The notes beneath the pieces were generated by a model. The model worked only from the letters and a program-made list of their open reading frames with translations, searched no databases and had not been told where the DNA came from. A stretch of DNA of 12,516 nucleotides. Source: Actinomycetes bacterium. GTDB taxonomy: Bacteria; Actinomycetota; Actinomycetes; Mycobacteriales; Micromonosporaceae. Numbering within the stretch: position 1 is the first letter of the stretch; the number at the start of each line of letters is the position of its first letter. Position numbers and translations under genes: made by a program. The DNA lies in NCBI GenBank assembly GCA_021793335.1, contig JAJYSW010000086.1:1-12516 (forward strand), written 5' to 3'. Below are positions 12,351-12,516 of this stretch, piece by piece.

Positions 12351-12516
12351 TTACGCGTCGACGTGCTCGCACTGGTTGCCGTCCATGTAGACCTGGATGT
12401 CCGAGGGCGGCTCGCCTGAGCCGGTGAAGCCGATCTGGACGGTGCCTCCGGTGCCGATCGTGCCGTTCCACGATTGTTCGGTGAGGATGAGCGTCGAATC
12501 GTCCTGTTCCCACTCG
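12351..12516 (-). CDS. C-terminus of a protein ending in a CBM2-like carbohydrate-binding domain (partial)
   Basis: The minus-strand frame is open from the window edge to a TAA at 12351-12353, giving 54 visible residues. The pattern W…LTEQSWNGTIGTGGTVQIGFTGSG…VYMDGNQCE matches the last strands of CBM2 (cellulose-binding, bacterial type), where the usual text is W.NATIPAGGSVTFGFxGSG…FTLNGTPC. The final cysteine would pair with one near the start of the domain, outside the window. Such domains sit on secreted glycoside hydrolases or polysaccharide oxygenases and bind cellulose or chitin. The catalytic part lies beyond the edge, so the enzyme class is unknown. No CBM2 aromatic platform can be checked fully from this fragment; the visible Trp (WNGT) is consistent. 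Confidence 0.7.
   Translation of the reverse strand, partial: EWEQDDSTLILTEQSWNGTIGTGGTVQIGFTGSGEPPSDIQVYMDGNQCEHVDA

Overview
The window is very GC-rich throughout and carries lipobox lipoproteins, a tightly overlapping operon, GTG starts and a family 2 carbohydrate-binding-like domain. All of this fits a high-GC actinobacterium. The exact genus cannot be fixed from the sequence. No rRNA, tRNA, CRISPR array or insertion sequence was seen.

Layout. Positions 1-132 hold the tail of an unidentified upstream gene, possibly frameshifted. Positions 145-1938 form one uninterrupted reading frame. It joins an M15/extensin-like peptidoglycan peptidase with a peptidoglycan-binding-like segment to a complete beta-propeller lipoprotein. 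The lipoprotein has its own ribosome binding site and start at 934, so this may be two genes whose separating stop has been lost. After about 275 bases without a convincing gene comes a leftward MarR-family regulator (2214-2690).

The centre is a six-gene rightward operon (2898-8558) divergent from marR: stand-alone RibB (DHBP synthase), a PlsC-like acyltransferase with a TPR-like C-terminal half, an MMPL/RND exporter, an unrecognised 182-residue protein, a FabG-like SDR reductase and a small SRPBCC protein. All five gene junctions overlap by 1 to 17 bases. The marR-ribB gap is an AT-rich island with three palindromes centred exactly 28 bp apart, overlaying the predicted promoters of both directions; it looks like a MarR operator array. 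My inference is that the operon makes, modifies and exports a lipid-like or acylated small molecule. RibB may supply either flavin precursor or a four-carbon phosphorylated ketone building block. A strong GC-rich hairpin (8586-8621) closes the operon and also serves the convergent gene.

Downstream are a leftward zinc-independent quinone-oxidoreductase-like MDR protein (8647-9603), a divergent intergenic region with a perfect 24-bp palindrome, a compact PP2C-type phosphatase (9755-10537), a lipoprotein combining a PQQ-like beta-propeller with a C-terminal PDZ domain (10665-12254), and, at the right edge on the minus strand, the C-terminus of a protein ending in a CBM2-like domain. The two propeller lipoproteins at either end are likely cell-surface proteins. 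No functional link between them and the operon is shown by the sequence.
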